Shown: positions 47,045 through 60,500, counted from the first letter of the stretch. The stretch is 64,000 nt of DNA from Heracleum sosnowskyi (GCA_030848705.1 CM061239.1:85976363-86040362), one strand, 5' to 3'. The notes: generated by a model not told the origin, from the sequence alone. Made by a program: numbers and translations.

Positions 47045-47935
47045 GCGGTAGAGCTAACTGATATGCCACTGCTCCTACTTTCTTGAGAATCTCAAAAGGT
47101 CCTAAATATCTGGGACTTAGCTTGCCCTTCTTGCCGAATCTCATTACTCCCTTCCAAGGCGAAACTTTTAACATTACTTTATCCCCAACTTCAAATGTTC
47201 TGTCTTTTATTCTTTGATTTGCGTACTTTCTTTGTCGGTCTTGAGCCGCCACTAACCTTTTTCGAATAATCTCTGTGGATTGTTTGGTTTGCTGGAGCAT
47301 TTCTGGTCCTAGTATCTTTCTCTCTCCTACTTCATCCCAGTATAGGGGTGATCTACACTTTCTTCCATACAAGGCTTCATACGGTGCCATACCTATGCTG
47401 GAGTGATAGCTATTGTTGTAGGCAAACTCAACCAGGGGCAAATGATCGTCCCAACTTCCCTTGAAATCCAATGCACAAGCTCTTAACATGTCCTCAACCA
47501 TTTGAATTGTCATTTCGCTTTGTCCGTCAGTTTGTGGGTGATATGCAGTGCTTAGATTTAGTTTCGTTTCACGATACTCTTGAAAGCTTTTCCAAAAATC
47601 TAGAGGTGAACCGGGCATCTCTATCAGATACAACTGAAACAGGTACTCCATGATGAACCATAATTTCCTTTAGGTATATATTTACCAATCTCTCAATCGA
47701 ATACTTTTCACTACTTGGTAAGAAGTGCACCGATTTAGCAAGTCGATAAACAATAACCCAAATTGCATCATGACTGGTTCTAGTTCGGGGTAAACCTACA
47801 ACAAAATCCATGGTCATATGTTCCCATTCCCATTCAGGTATTTCTAAGGGCTGTAGAAGTCCACTTGGTTACTGGTGTTCTACCTCCGCTTTCTGACAAG
47901 TTGAACATTTACTTACCCATTCTGCAATTTTTTTT
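47045..47935 (-). pseudogene. G1 integrase core and GPY/F module, frameshifted
   Basis: The minus-strand frames encode a Ty3/gypsy integrase. In order: CSTCQKAEVEH at the zinc-finger end (about 47,860-47,900), PSGLLQPLEIPEWEWEHMTM, the catalytic MDFVVGLPRT (near 47,810) and SDRDARFTSRF (near 47,610-47,640). Then come STAYHPQTDGQSE, and the GPY/F-type end (GKLSPRYLGPFEILKKVGAV) running to LALPPD at the A-minus junction. A frameshift between about 47,570 and 47,650 and a stop near 47,867 show it is inactive. It joins the chromodomain part at 2,567-2,844. Confidence 0.88.
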
Positions 47936-48369
47936 TTCTTTTGACAACGATGAATCTTCCCAAACAACTCTGGTTGTTGAAAAATCTTATAAGTTGGCTC
48001 GTTGGCTTGCACTGGAATCTTAACTTTCAGCTCCATCTTCGCAATTTCCTCAATTTCCTCTTTTCGATAAAACCAATATCTTAACTCTTTCTTTCCTGCT
48101 CAATGTGTTGGACACAACACTGTTTTTTCTAATTTATTGAATAGTCATAATCCTTGATAATTTCAACCACCTTCTTTATCTCACGTTCAATTCCTTTTTC
48201 GTGAAAATATAATTTAAGCGGGAGAGATTCATGTAAATTTTCCACTTTTCTTCGTTTAAGTAATTTCTCCAAATCTTAAGTGTTAAATCAATTGCTGCAA
48301 TTTCTAAGTCAGGGGTAGGGTATCTCGTCTCATATTCCTTAAATTATCGAGAAGTATAAGTAACCACCT

Positions 48370-48765
48370 TCACGTGCCATATCGATACGCAACCTCATCA
48401 CTAAAAAAAACATCGCTAATAATCACAAAGTTCTCGGCATCATCTGGTAAGGTCAAAGTTGGGGCAAAACTAAACCTCTTCTTAAATTCTTCAAAATTCT
48501 CTTCACATTTGGATGTCCATTCGATCTTTTCATTCTTCCTTGCAAGTCTGGTCAAGGGTGTGACTATCTTTGAGAATTCTTTTACAAATCTTTGATAATA
48601 TCCTGCTAGTCCAGAAAACTCTAACTTATGCTGGTGTCTTAGGTCTTTCGCAATTTACTACTGCTTCTAGCTTCGCCAAGTTCAAATAAAATCTTTTACT
48701 ACTCACAATATATCCTGAATTTGAATCTTTTTCAACAGAAACTTTCATTTTGAAACTTTACATAT
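48370..48765 (-). pseudogene. G1 RNase H region, decayed
   Basis: A short frame (48,370-48,555) reads KIEWTSKCEENFEEFKKR and APTLTLPDDAENFVIISD, the RT-RNase H connection and the first RNase H strand of chromoviruses. Surrounding sequence is collinear but full of stops and indels. Confidence 0.75.
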
Positions 48766-49260
48766 AACCTTTATTTTCTTAAGGTCTCCAAGACTAAACG
48801 AAGGTGTTCTGAGTGTTCTTCTTGAGGCTTTGAGTATGTTAAGATGTCATCGATAAATACAATTACAAACTTATCCAAGTACTTCTTGAACACACAATTC
48901 ATCAAATCCATAAAAAAAACAGCTGGAGAATTTGACAATCCAAATGGCATCACTAGAAATTCATAATGCCCATAACGGGTCCTAAAAGTAGTCTTTGGCA
49001 CATCTTCAGGTTTATTCTTTAACTGGTGATAACCCGATCTAAGGTCAATCTTGGAAAAATAAGCAGCTCCTTTCAGTTGATCAAATAAGTCGTCAATTCG
49101 TGGTAAAGGATATTTATTCATGATCGTCATCTTGTTCAACTCCCGGTAATCAATACTTAACCGCATAGATCCATCTTTCATCTTTACGAACAAAACTGGT
49201 GTTTCCTATGAAAATAGGTTGGGTCAACTCACACCTTTATTAAGTAGTTCTTGCAATTGA
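48766..49260 (-). pseudogene. G1 reverse transcriptase, partial
   Basis: A 140-residue open stretch (48,771-49,193) with CIDYRELN-like [51 protein letters not shown] and the catalytic [10 protein letters not shown]. These are RT fingers and palm motifs of Ty3/gypsy elements. Upstream codons ([10 protein letters not shown]) continue to about 49,205, and then the frame is lost. Confidence 0.88.
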
Positions 49261-52200
49261 GTTGCCAATTCTTTTGTCTCTCAACCGGTGCCATTCTGTA
49301 ATGCATTTTAGAAATAGGCGTGGTCCTGGAGTAAGATCAATAGTACACTATCTTTTTGTCAGGTGGTTTTCTTGGTAATTCGTCAGGAAAACAATTTTCA
49401 AGTCTAGTTATAAGTGCGATCCTTGTTGGTTTTAGGAGTTTCCTTTCTGTATCTACCATGTGTGCCATACTCATTGAACATTCTTGGCAAAGTAATCTGT
49501 TGGCTTGAAACCTCGTCCTAAATTTTTTGACTTATTTCTATCTATGATTATTATCTTCTAACCTCTTGGTGTTCTCAACTTATACCCATATGTCATTGAA
49601 TGATCTACGTATCAAACTTTTGGTAATCATCCTGATTCCCAATATTACATCAAATTCTCATATCTTAAAAGAATATTTTCGTGGTAGAATTGTTGTATTT
49701 AAACTTTCATATGGAAACCTGGACACTAATGGTCGACAGGTATCATCGTATGGCTTGCTCCATTTGTCATAAAAAACTCTTCAAAGGATAAAAGTTCAAT
49801 TTCAAACTTATTCCTGAAATTTGTTGACACAAGAAATTCTTAGAGAAATCAAATATACCCAATCCTTCGCAATTTTTATAAGGATATCACTTATAACGAC
49901 CTTAAGATCTGTGATAACATCTCTCCGGGTCATTCTAAAAGTGTGTCCACTAAATTGATTTCTAAAGGTGCATTTAATCTTATAATTGGGTTTCTTTTAG
50001 TGGATATTAGTATTTTCCCCGCAAACTCACCATTCATTCCTTATTGAAACAAACAATTCCTTCTCTACGTAAGTTAAATGTCATTCTTACCCCAATTTAA
50101 ACAATTAACAATAGTCATATGGTCTTGGACGCTTTCATAGTGTATACCTTATTTTCTTTCAACGTGGTCGAATCTGACTTGGTCAAACTATTTGTGCAAT
50201 TCTAATTTGTCATATTCTCCTTATCCTTTATTCAGGAGGCTTCTTTTGTCATATTCTAACTTACGAATCTCTTTTCTAATTGTCCCAAAATTTTACTCGA
50301 GCTTACTTATCTTAACACTATAATCGGTGGGATATATTCTTTCCCATTTACCTCTATTTCAGTCCTCTAAACCAAACCTGAGTAATTTATATCTTTTAGA
50401 ACAGTAGCTCGATTTACAACTATAGTGTTGATCCTTGTAAAAATATTTAAATCCGTCTTCATTGATATCATCATGATGTATATTAACAATTCTAGGAGTT
50501 CAATCCACTTAGCTTCGAATACTACAACCAATATTCCCTCTTACTATAGTTAAACTTGATCCTCTTACTAACTCAAGATCATTCTCGTGCCTTTAATAGT
50601 TCTCATTTGCCTTATACCCGTTTCGATTTCCTCTTTAACATAATATGTAGCGTTGATGGATTCTCAACTTACTCAACTTAAAATTCTCACAAGTTTTCTT
50701 CATCTCTCCAAACAATGCTCATGTTCCCTCGACATCAATAGTCCTTTTTAACTCAACAACATTTTACAGCTTAATAATGACGGGTTTCCCAATATAAGAT
50801 GACCTCCTTCTCAAAGAATCTTTTCTGTCCAAACATATTCAAAGAACAACTTTAAAGTATCATCCTTAGTTCGGTTTATGGTTAAGGTCTTGTTTATGGT
50901 TTTGATTTCTAATCCAAAGTATTGCCTTAGTTCTCTTCAAATTAAGCTTGGGTGGTCATTCAGATATTTCACTTGGGTGGTATCCTTTTCACATATACTT
51001 GTAACCACAGTTGTATTTACAAAGAATAAGTTGGAAGTCTTGTAAAGAAGTTAGGTAGAGGGTATTAACCAGGTGTTCATATAAGTATTTAAAAATACTT
51101 ATGGTGGTTTCCTCAACGGGTTAAAAGGAAGAAGATCTGTGTCGAATCGTTGTCCTTGAATCTCGGTACCATAATCTGGACATATCTGGACTAATTCGTG
51201 GAATCATCTTGGAACTTCTATAAGAAAAGGCTCAAAATCAATTTAAATGTCTTAAATATTGAATCTCAAAACTTTCATAGTTGAACCATCCTTTAACTAC
51301 TATATCGAAATTTAAGAGATAGGGAAACGTGAATTATGTACTCTATATTTTCTCAAATAGAAGACGGTTATTATTGTATCATCACGCAAGATATCGCAAG
51401 TTTATCCAACATAACTTATTTTCTCACTTCAAAAGGGTTGTTCCGATAATTGCCCCCATATCCAAATTAAATTCATAGGACCTTAATACCAAACTATAAA
51501 ACAATGTGTATGGGTTTTGAAGATATGACAAACGAACTAGTGTGATGGTCTCTTCCTTTTTAACGATCATTTCTCAAACTTAATTTGTTGAATTCCCCAT
51601 TTCTAGAAAAGAAGTGTCATCACTCTGAAATGTCAGTATACACTGTCTCAACTTTAAAACACTAATACTTTTATGGTCCATAAGAATCCTTGAAAAAAAT
51701 AACTCAGAGATGGGAAATGTTGAACAATGACATATGTATAATCAATTCTTGGTAACATTAATATTTTATAAGGGGTTAACTGAGAGATCAAAATGATCAT
51801 TGAACATTTGTTCTGTTGCATGTGTCATTAGGACAACCGTCATAGTACACAAGGTGGCCAGCCTTCAGTACTCTAACGACAAGCAACAGTACAAATAGGT
51901 GGCGTCCCACCAGACTTTTATCACACAGATAGACAATCATCCCCTATTTATAGGGTTGTTCATCTCAGTATCACGAAAGGGTCAAACATAAGAAGAGTTA
52001 TGAAAAGAACTTATATTTTCGAAGTCGATAGTGATAGATAAATTGACCTCTGACCAATATAGATATCTTTCAAGCAAAAAATGAAAACGTCTGAGCGAAC
52101 TCATATGATAAAAATTACCGACAATCATAGCTAATAAGGCACAACCGTTGATTCTAGAATGAAAACGTCACTTGTAAACACTAACGGTTCATCTGGGAAG

Positions 52201-53023
52201 AAAAATCTTTAAGAGGATATGTACGAAAGACTTATTGTCGGAGGGCACTATCTCAACTCCTATAAGTTTCCCTTTCAAACTACTAATTTCGGTCACGAAA
52301 TCATTCAATAGCTTAGTTTCGAGTTTCGGAACACATAGTTGTATCTCTTAGAGTCCATCTATGGTGCATGTACCTTGAGCTGGTCCGTCTCTGGAAAACG
52401 GGTATCACGACATCTTATAAAAGAACGGAACAAGTTCAATAGGGGTATCATCCGAGAGTCTACATCCATATCTCTTCCATATCCCAAAGTAGTAACCGAC
52501 AATGATATTTTTCAAGTCCGGATCACATCAGCTATGGATGTATTAACAGAAGTCAAAGGATCATAGTCAGGAATTACTGGAGGGAAATCTACTATATCCA
52601 CATCAAAAAGAAGGTAAATCTACTAAACCTATCACCTAATAGGAAGGAGGTGCAAGTATCCCAATAGAAAATCCTCAATGTCTTTGTTTATGATCATATA
52701 CTCTTTCGATGATTTAGTGTCTAACTTTGAACTAGGATCTTCATGATCTCTCCGATAGGTGTAGGAGATCTGTCTCAAATAGCATGGAAATCTGAGGACT
52801 CTGATGAAGACATCTAGAAAAGTACAGAAAGTTCTATCAAAACAGGTTCTATCTAGCAACATGTATAGGTGTATTTGGCTATATACGCTTAAAACTCATC
52901 AAAGTATAAAAATCTATGTGTGGAGCTATAGCTCTTAAGTAATCACAAACCTGTCTCACTATCTTAACTCTATCATTGTATTATATCCCTAGGATCTCAC
53001 GTTTTCATAAGAATATAACTACC
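49261..53023 (-). pseudogene. G1 gag/protease and leader region, decayed beyond recognition
   Basis: By position this must hold the G1 protease, gag and leader. I find no zinc knuckle, no protease triad and no long frame. The sequence is AT-rich with many stops on both strands. Short open stretches such as 52,632-52,862 have no recognisable motif. No further nested element end was seen. Confidence 0.5.
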
Positions 53024-53035
53024 GCTCTGATACCA
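53024..53035 (-). promoter_or_regulatory. G1 primer-binding site (initiator Met tRNA)
   Basis: gctctgatacca on the plus strand, four bases from the 5' LTR start at 53,040. Confidence 0.9.
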
Positions 53036-53039
53036 AAAC

Positions 53040-55411
53040 TGTAACACCCCCATATCCACTATCAGAAGACTCAGGACACCACGTACCATAGTTATCAGTA
53101 GCACACAAAATATAATACATATCATAATGATTATAATCCATACAACAAGAAGTGGTTCCAGCCCACAAGTCCAGGCATCGTTCTATCTCTGACTTATTAC
53201 ATCATTCTTACAGAAATGGTAGATAATGGTTTCTAGTGTAGCTCCCCTAACAGCGTCTCTGAAATAACGGTGCTACTCCATGTCGGTGCCTTACTACATC
53301 TTTTCTTTCCCTTTAGCCTTGTATCGGGATGAATCGCCTCTTTCCTCCTTAACTTTAAAAATGTGATTAACAACAAGGGTGAGCAACTACGTGCTCAGCA
53401 AATCCACTGACTGACTCTCTCTTACGAACACTACTATTGAGTGAAAAGGAAATAGTATTTACAAAACTCAAAGTGTGACAATTTGTTCTGACGGACTAAA
53501 AGTCCATTGGCTGACCGAATCATTTGTCTCAAAACAATTGCATTTGAAATTTGAAAGTAGTAGATACTGGTCTTTCTCCTTTACGATACCCCACGGCGCG
53601 ATCAACTATCGTGTCTCAAGTACCGCACACCCGTGATACCCCATAGCACGATCACTACTATGTCTCAAGTATCACAATTTTGTTTTGCTAGCAATTAGTG
53701 GGTTGTAGAATCAACCCGGCATCCATTGTGCCAAAAATAGATATATTCCTCTTTTGATACCACGAGTTTATATCCCGTGTTGATCAGAAAGAAAAATCCG
53801 TGGGCCACTCCTACGTTGACCAGTTTAAGTAAAGATTATTCCCCCAGAAAAGTTATGAGAGTGAAGTGTGAATAAATTAATAGAGAATTTCTATTCAACT
53901 CTGGCCAACCGCCATTCTACTATTTGTAGGATGACGACCCGAGCAATGGGTCGTTACAATATTTTAAAAGATTAATTATGTCGATATGAACAATATGTCA
54001 ACCCAAGACAAACAGGTTCACAAACCTCGAACAAAAGAGATTCGTTGAATGAAATAAATTATTTGGAATCGTCCCGAATGATATGAATGACTCGAATCAA
54101 CCAAAAAATATATCAATACGCTAGAATAATTATTTAAGAGTAGGTTCTGATGAAATTTCCACTATTCTGAATGTATATAATTTGATCCGAAGAATGAATC
54201 AAATTTAGAAAATTAAAATAAAAATTATCGGATCTGAACAATAAATCCGATGAAGTAAATAAATTTTAACTATCTCGATATAGGAGAGTAGCTATAACTG
54301 AATGACTTTTAAGGTCATCTTGAACAAATGAGATGCCTAGGAAATTGAATTAAATACGCTTTAGGGACGGACATGAGAAAGTTTTAGGGATGTATCTGAA
54401 ATAAATATAATGATATTACTCATTTATAATAAAATAAACTGACAGAAACTATTCAATAAACATTTCAGAAAAGAATATAATCAAAATTTAGAAATCAGTA
54501 CTTCTCAAAATAATGCAGTAGGAGTGAGGGTTAGAAGAACTTGCCTCGATCTCGATGTGCACAAAATCAAATAATATTAATTACTCTACCCGCGTGATTG
54601 CCTTCAATTTACGGGCCAGAGAAATATTCTCTAAAAGAATAAATCACAAGTATGTGAGCAATTCGTCGCAAATAAATCGGGTCGGCAATAAATAAAATAA
54701 TAATAATAATAATCAAAACAAACAGGACATCTACTTTTCTTAAATCTGCACTACGCATCCCCCCTCCCTAAATATTAATCCGAGTGGGGACTCTATATGT
54801 CTTTTCTCTCATTTAAAACTAATTAAATAAATAAATCCTCGGGACGAATTTCCGTCTTAATATAATCCCGATCAACTCTCAAGATTGCTCGAATATTTCT
54901 AAAATAATTAACGGGAAAATATTCTAAACAATCCTCGATTAAACAGTCATATTTTATTCAATTAAAAAATTCTCAAATCCCATTTAGGAAATATTAATCT
55001 ATTATTAATGCCCCTAAATCTCATTCTTAAAACGAAAGGGTCATTTATAAAATCTCTAAAATATTCTATTTTTAATCTCTAAAATAATCTCTTTTATTCC
55101 AATTATCCAAAATTATTCCCAAATTAATCCTTTATTACAAAATAATTAGTCCTCTAAATAATCCAAATTTTAAATAATTAAACCCCTTCAAATCTCTAAT
55201 TATAACCAAATTTTAATAATCAACTCTATTTATTCTATTTCTTTTATTCAGATTTTTATTCCTATTTTATTACTAATTAATTAATTACTAAACTAATTAC
55301 TTACTACACCCCCACACAACACACACTCACACACACTCTGGCACAAGCCAAACACACGCACACACACGCCAACACACATGGCACATGCGTGGCACACACG
55401 CGCCACCTCTC

Positions 55412-55483
<72 letters not shown>

Positions 55484-56191
55484 TCTCTGTCTCTCTCTCT
55501 CTCTCTCCACCTCTCTTCTTCTCCCCCGTATCTCTCTCTTTCTCTCTCTCTCTCTCTGTCTCTCTCTCTCTCTCGTTATGTCCTACAATGACCACCACCA
55601 ACCCCTTCTGTCTTTGCCTCTGAACGACACCACCGTCGGCCACCATCGCCGCCGCGGTGGTGATTCTTCTCCGACAAACACCGCCATTGACCCTCAATTC
55701 GCACGTCCCAGTCGAATATAACACCGAACTTCTATAATCCGAACCAAGAATCATACAACCAATTACCAAAACTAAAACCCCCAATTTCAAGAACACAACC
55801 CTAATTACTAACATAAAGATTTTAAAGAGAACAAATATAAAGATTTAAAAATCCACACAATTGCATACCCCTTTTTCTCTTTTGGAAACCTTAATTTCTC
55901 TTCTCCCCCGTTTCTTTTATTTTCTGCCGTGTAGGAAATATTGATGAACACAAATAAAAACAAAATGAGCCCAACTCCCTTTTAACTAGGTTGTAGAAAT
56001 TTTTTTATAATAATTTGGGCCTTAAAGCCCATGAACTTTGGGCTAAAAAATTTTGGCTTAGAAAAATCAACCCAATAAGTAATATGTAAAGTCTATGAAT
56101 TAATATCCTAACAATATGTATTTTATTCCTAAATAATATTAAATAAAACGTAACAGAGTGTAGCAGATATTAAATATTTACGGGTATTACA
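53040..56191 (-). repeat. G1 5' LTR (3,152 bp)
   Basis: TGTAACACCCCC to GGGTATTACA. It is longer than the left LTR because it keeps about 1 kb (54,345-55,410) that the other lost. It contains CA- and CT-rich microsatellites at 55,308-55,576. Confidence 0.9.
55308..55576. repeat. CA-rich then CT-rich microsatellites in G1 5' LTR
   Basis: An ACAC-rich stretch (55,308-55,400) is followed by impure CT runs (55,411-55,576). Apparent ORFs on both strands here are low-complexity artefacts (Ser-Leu or Glu-Arg repeats). Confidence 0.9.
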
Positions 56192-57625
56192 CTTATCATG
56201 AAAGACTACCTTGTACCCATTATCTTGACACAACTTATTTACAGAGAGGAGATTTTGTTTAAATGCAGGAATGTATAGCACATGGTTTAGTTTCAACTCA
56301 TTTTTCAACTCCACATTCCCACTTTGTGATATTTTAGATGTCTCTCCTATAGGTAAATTGATCAACTGGTTGTTTTGACTGGTAGTGATATCACTTAAAA
56401 TATTAAAAGTACCAGTCATATGATCTGATGCCCCTGAATCTAAAATCCAATCATTGCACTTTTTAGAATCAGCAAAGTGACAAGAAACCATACCTGCATA
56501 GTTGCATTCAATCTCATCATCTGTATCACCTCCTCCTTTTGTGGAGGTAGGCAGCATTCTCAGAAGTTGCTCCAGCTGTTGAGCTGTGATTGATGTAGAA
56601 TTACTTGATACTGAGCCTGCATCATTGTGATACTGTCCTTGAGCATTAGTAGCAAGCCTATGCCCATTCCTATATTTTCCTTTACCCCATTTTTGTTGAT
56701 TGCTTACTGTCTTGCCTTTTCCTTTATAAGGTCCTAGAGTTTGACTCTTGGTTTTTGGATGCCAACTTGGATATCCAATCATAGTCCAGCACTTATCACC
56801 AGAATGTCCAGTCTTTCCACATGTTGTGCACTGACTAGATGACTGAATTTGAGATTGTCCAGGAGCTCCCCTTGTGCTTTTACTAAACATAACAATAAAT
56901 TCAGTTTCCTCCTTTACATGACCAAGAACCTCCCTCTGAGCTTCCTCTTGCTCTAGATAGCTACATGCTATTTGTACTGATGGCAAGGCAACCATCATTA
57001 ATAGTTGACTTCTTTGAGGACTGTAAATCTCATCAAGCCCATTTAAGAACTGAAAAGGTTTTTGTTCTTCTCTCTGCTTTGTAAGGGCTGTAATGAGGCT
57101 TTTAATCTCCTCAGTTACAGAACTTACTGCAGGCAGGGTGTTCAATGACTCTAGCTCCTCCCACAAGCACCTCATTTGAGTGTAATATTCACTTATCTTC
57201 TTGTCTTGCTGTTTTGTTTCGTAGAGCTCTTTATTGAGCTTGTATTTCCTGGATCCATTAGTAAGAACAAATCTTTGCTCAAGGTTTTTCCAAATTTGAT
57301 GAGCATTACTCACAAACATGATGGATTTCTTGATAGATTCTGAGACATCACCAAAGATCCATGAGATTATCATGTTATTACAAGTATCCCATGCTTCTCC
57401 TTTTACTACATCAGTAGCATCTCTGGTTATGGTGCCTGTAACAAATCCTAACTTTCTTTTTGAAGAAAGAGCTATTTCCATTGATCTCTTCCAGGATCTA
57501 TAGTTTGAAGATCCTTGAAGTTTGTCAATGGACATGAAATTGTTCCCATCAGAGGGATGTAAATATAAAGGACTAGTGAATTCTATTGTTGTCACTGACA
57601 CTCTTTCCATTGCTCCTGTTGCCAT
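56192..57625 (-). pseudogene. C1 Gag and protease start, cut by G1
   Basis: A minus-strand frame from ATG 57,623-57,625. It has a Gag N-terminus of Retrotran_gag_3/UBN2 type (LQGSSNYRSWKRSMEIALSS, then IWKNLEQRF), a zinc knuckle CTTCGKTGHSGDKC (about residues 265-278) and a protease DWILDSGASDHMTG (about 391-404). The coding part is open and uninterrupted for about 478 codons up to the G1 insertion at 56,192. The apparent last residues are read from the G1 LTR. It continues at 223-1. Gag and Pol are one frame, as in Tnt1-like copia elements and unlike A. The type differs from the Sirevirus-like elements nested inside. Confidence 0.87.
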
Positions 57626-57683
57626 TTTATAACTGTATAATTCAACTAAAAATCTGAAAATTATATGAACAACGAGTAACCTG

Positions 57684-57695
57684 GCTCTGATACCA
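57684..57695 (-). promoter_or_regulatory. C1 primer-binding site (initiator Met tRNA)
   Basis: gctctgatacca abuts the LTR start TGAAAAC at 57,696, 58 bp upstream of the gag ATG. Confidence 0.92.
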
Positions 57696-58016
57696 TGAAA
57701 ACATTCATAAATAAAATAGATTTGAAATGACAGTTTGATAGAAACTGAGTTCTTTCATTCATTCTTTCTTAAATGATAAAGTGCCCCTTTGTTCCTTTTT
57801 AATCCAGCCTTCACTTCCAAACAAGATTGGATTCCTGTCACTCTAGAACCATCCTAGAAGAGACAAAATAACTATCTAGACAAAAGACATTAACAGCTAT
57901 TACAGTAGGTGCTCAGAGTTTGTTGTACCACTACTGCAGAAATTTGACTTAGACACTGGACTGGACTATAACTAGGACATGGGCCTATAATTAGACATGG
58001 GCCTTGGACTTTAACA
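57696..58016 (-). repeat. C1 5' LTR (~321 bp)
   Basis: On the coding strand it begins TGTTAAAGTCCAAGG and ends TTTTCA directly before the PBS. The outer end is set by the TG...CA rule. The second LTR is outside the window, so the outer boundary is inferred. Confidence 0.75.
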
Positions 58017-59150
58017 GTGTCAGCAGTTCATTACATAGAAATAAACATATTATGAAATGTGTTATCTCTTGATCACTTCAACTGCTCACGAATCATAGCT
58101 AACGATCAGAATACGAAATTTTGATTAGTTTTCTGATAGTGTGTGTTTGCTAAAACCAGATGGCATAGACGCATAGTTCCAAGTGAACAAATAGGTTTTT
58201 AACTTATATCAAAAGATTTTGTTTAGTCCAGAACTTGTGCTATAGTAATAATCATGCCAATACTTTTTCTTTTTGTTTGTAAATATATTATTCTGAATCT
58301 ATATATATTGACAATTGTGCAGCTCCTAAATAATTAATGAATATAACCCATCCAATATGGAAATGCTAGAGTCCCCGATTTCGTTCTTAAATTCGTTCCC
58401 AAATGCCACATGTTAGAATCTAATTGGCACTAATTCAATTGTTTATGATGGATCATATGCATTCACACAAATTTTACCAATTAAAACCTTTCAAAATGCC
58501 AAATCAGTCATGCTACATCATTCGAGACCTCTATTTGGGAACACTTTTATATATATGTTGCCGAAGTCTTACTTGTTTATGGCTTGTAAAATACCAATTG
58601 GTAAAACTATATGCAACACTCTGATGCACACCCTCACTGTGTTGCCATAGTTGTCGGTTTCTCTAGAAATTTTCCATAACCTATCATCCATTCATCCTTA
58701 TGACCTTATGACTGAAACCGGTATTTGCACATAGACTACTCTCTATAAACTAGATTAAATCTTGATAATTCCTTCTCTTGAGGGTTTATCAAGATTTAAT
58801 ATGACATCAGAGGTGAGGTTAGGTTGGGGTCAGGTTGGGACATGTCGAAATCGAATTTGATTCAAAAGATGGACTATCGAGTGCGGGAGAACTTTATATT
58901 TAAAATATAAAAAAACTGTCAGTCATTCCTCTTTTAGAATTGATACCCATATAGCTGTGAGTAGGCATTTCGAACAAAGTTTTCACCGTCAAAAAATAAG
59001 CCGGTCTGCTGTACTTAGAGATTGGAGAAAGCATCCGAAGAGGTTGTAAAAATTAGATTTAACATTTGTGATGGGGAATCCGGTGGAAGTTGGATATATA
59101 GGAGCCATACTGGTCGTCATAAGTTGTTCTATATCCGTCTACCACATACT
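58017..59150. other. Non-coding flank, nothing recognised
   Basis: Moderately AT-rich with no convincing frame, RNA gene or element end. The region 58,360-58,630 starts gctagagtcccc and has short inverted pieces (aattggc, accaattggt), but no clean termini. Confidence 0.5.
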
Positions 59151-59152
59151 TA

Positions 59153-59567
59153 GGGCCTGTTTGGCTGTGGCAACTTATATATTATAAGTTGATAAAAGCT
59201 TATGGGGGGTGTTTGTGTACCCAACTTATTTGATAACTTATAACTTATAAATTGATAAGTTGAATGTTAGAAATCACTAACATTTTACTTAACTTATCAA
59301 CTTATTCTTTGATTTCTTTATTTTTCTAATATTTTATATTTTTACATTTGTGTTTTTAAATATTTTTTAATTTAAAATACAAGTGTTGAAATTATTGTAT
59401 TTAAAAATTAATTTTTCAAATTTAATTTAGAAAATTATTCATTAACTTATAAGTAAATTTATCCAAACACCCGTATAACTTATAAGAATTCATAACTTAT
59501 CACTTATATGACACTTACTCATTTGAAGCTATAAATCAACTTTTTGATGATAACCCAAACACACACG
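59153..59567. mobile_element. Candidate hAT-type MITE
   Basis: The left end GGGCCTGTTTGG and right end CCCAAACACACAC form a weak inverted pair. Inside, a longer inverted pair is clear: ggtgtttgtgtacccaactt near 59,208 against ttatccaaacacccgtataa near 59,459, both followed by repeats of aacttataa. The centre is AT-rich. The GGCCTGTTTGG start is common for plant hAT MITEs. Target-site duplications are not clear. Confidence 0.4.
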
Positions 59568-59570
59568 TAG

Positions 59571-60459
59571 ACCTCGTTTGTTTCACTGGTTTTAGAGTTA
59601 CACATGTAACTTCAAATTCCTTGTAATTATTACAAGATGTAGTTCCTTGAAAATTTATAACGTGTGTTTGGTGACTAATGCAGGTGTACACATCTAAGTA
59701 TCATGATTAATTTTTTTTCTCATTCTTTATAAATGATCACGTATAGTAGCAATGACACATATTTTCAAAAAGTAATTAAATAATTAAAAATTATATAATA
59801 ATAGAAATGAACAAGATGACTTGACCATGATATTAATACGATTTTATTAAATTTTAACTTAAAATTAATATAATCCCTTTAATTGCTAGAAATATATTTA
59901 TATTCATATAATGTTATTATAAGTAATATTAATTAAGAAATAAAAGTTAACATATATGAATTATAATTTTATTAAAAAGACTCACTTTATGTAATTTAAT
60001 ATTTAAAAAATATTATGATTAATTTTTAAATATAAATTTCATATAACAAAAAACATATTATAAAACATAATTAATACTTAATATTTTATTAACATTTTGA
60101 CATGTGTTCTTTTTTTCTTTTGTTTAATTTGTATAACATATAATATTTGACAAAAAAAAGGACATTAACAACTCTCTAACTTATGTTAACCATGGTGGAG
60201 CAAGGTAAGTAGGTTCTTGTATTTTACACTAACTATGAATCTCCGGGAACTCTGAGTTCCTTGGTTTAATTTTAAAACCATCCAACCAAACAATGTAACT
60301 CAAAATCCGCAAAAACCAATCCGATTTTGAACCGATCCGAACCGAAATCAAAGTGTGGTTTGCGATTTCGGTTCAACTATTTGAAAAAACCACGGATCGT
60401 GGATTGGTTTCGGGTTGACAAGAACCCAACCTGCTCTCAATCCGAACCGCATCTATATA

Positions 60460-60460
<1 letters not shown>
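59571..60460. other. AT-rich non-coding stretch
   Basis: No gene seen. The ends of 59,571-60,300 (gtttgtttcactggttttag against ggttttaaaattaaaccaag) hint at another degraded MITE. Positions 60,303-60,450 are a run of ccgatt/ccgaaccg/ttcggtt words, a short low-complexity block. Confidence 0.4.

Positions 60461-60461
<1 letters not shown>

Positions 60462-60498
<37 letters not shown>
60462..60498. repeat. (TA)n microsatellite
   Basis: Eighteen or so TA units. A second shorter TA run at 61,183-61,195 closes the candidate element between them. Confidence 0.95.

Positions 60499-60500
<2 letters not shown>

Noticed and set aside
52339..52862. 75- and 76-codon ORFs in the G1 gag region
   Set aside because: No zinc knuckle or gag motif; surrounding frame full of stops.
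55293..55814. 173-codon minus-strand ORF over the second CT/CA tract
   Set aside because: Low-complexity artefact of microsatellites inside the G1 5' LTR.
58424..58624. 66-codon ORF as a host gene
   Set aside because: No domain, no splice context, no supporting promoter.
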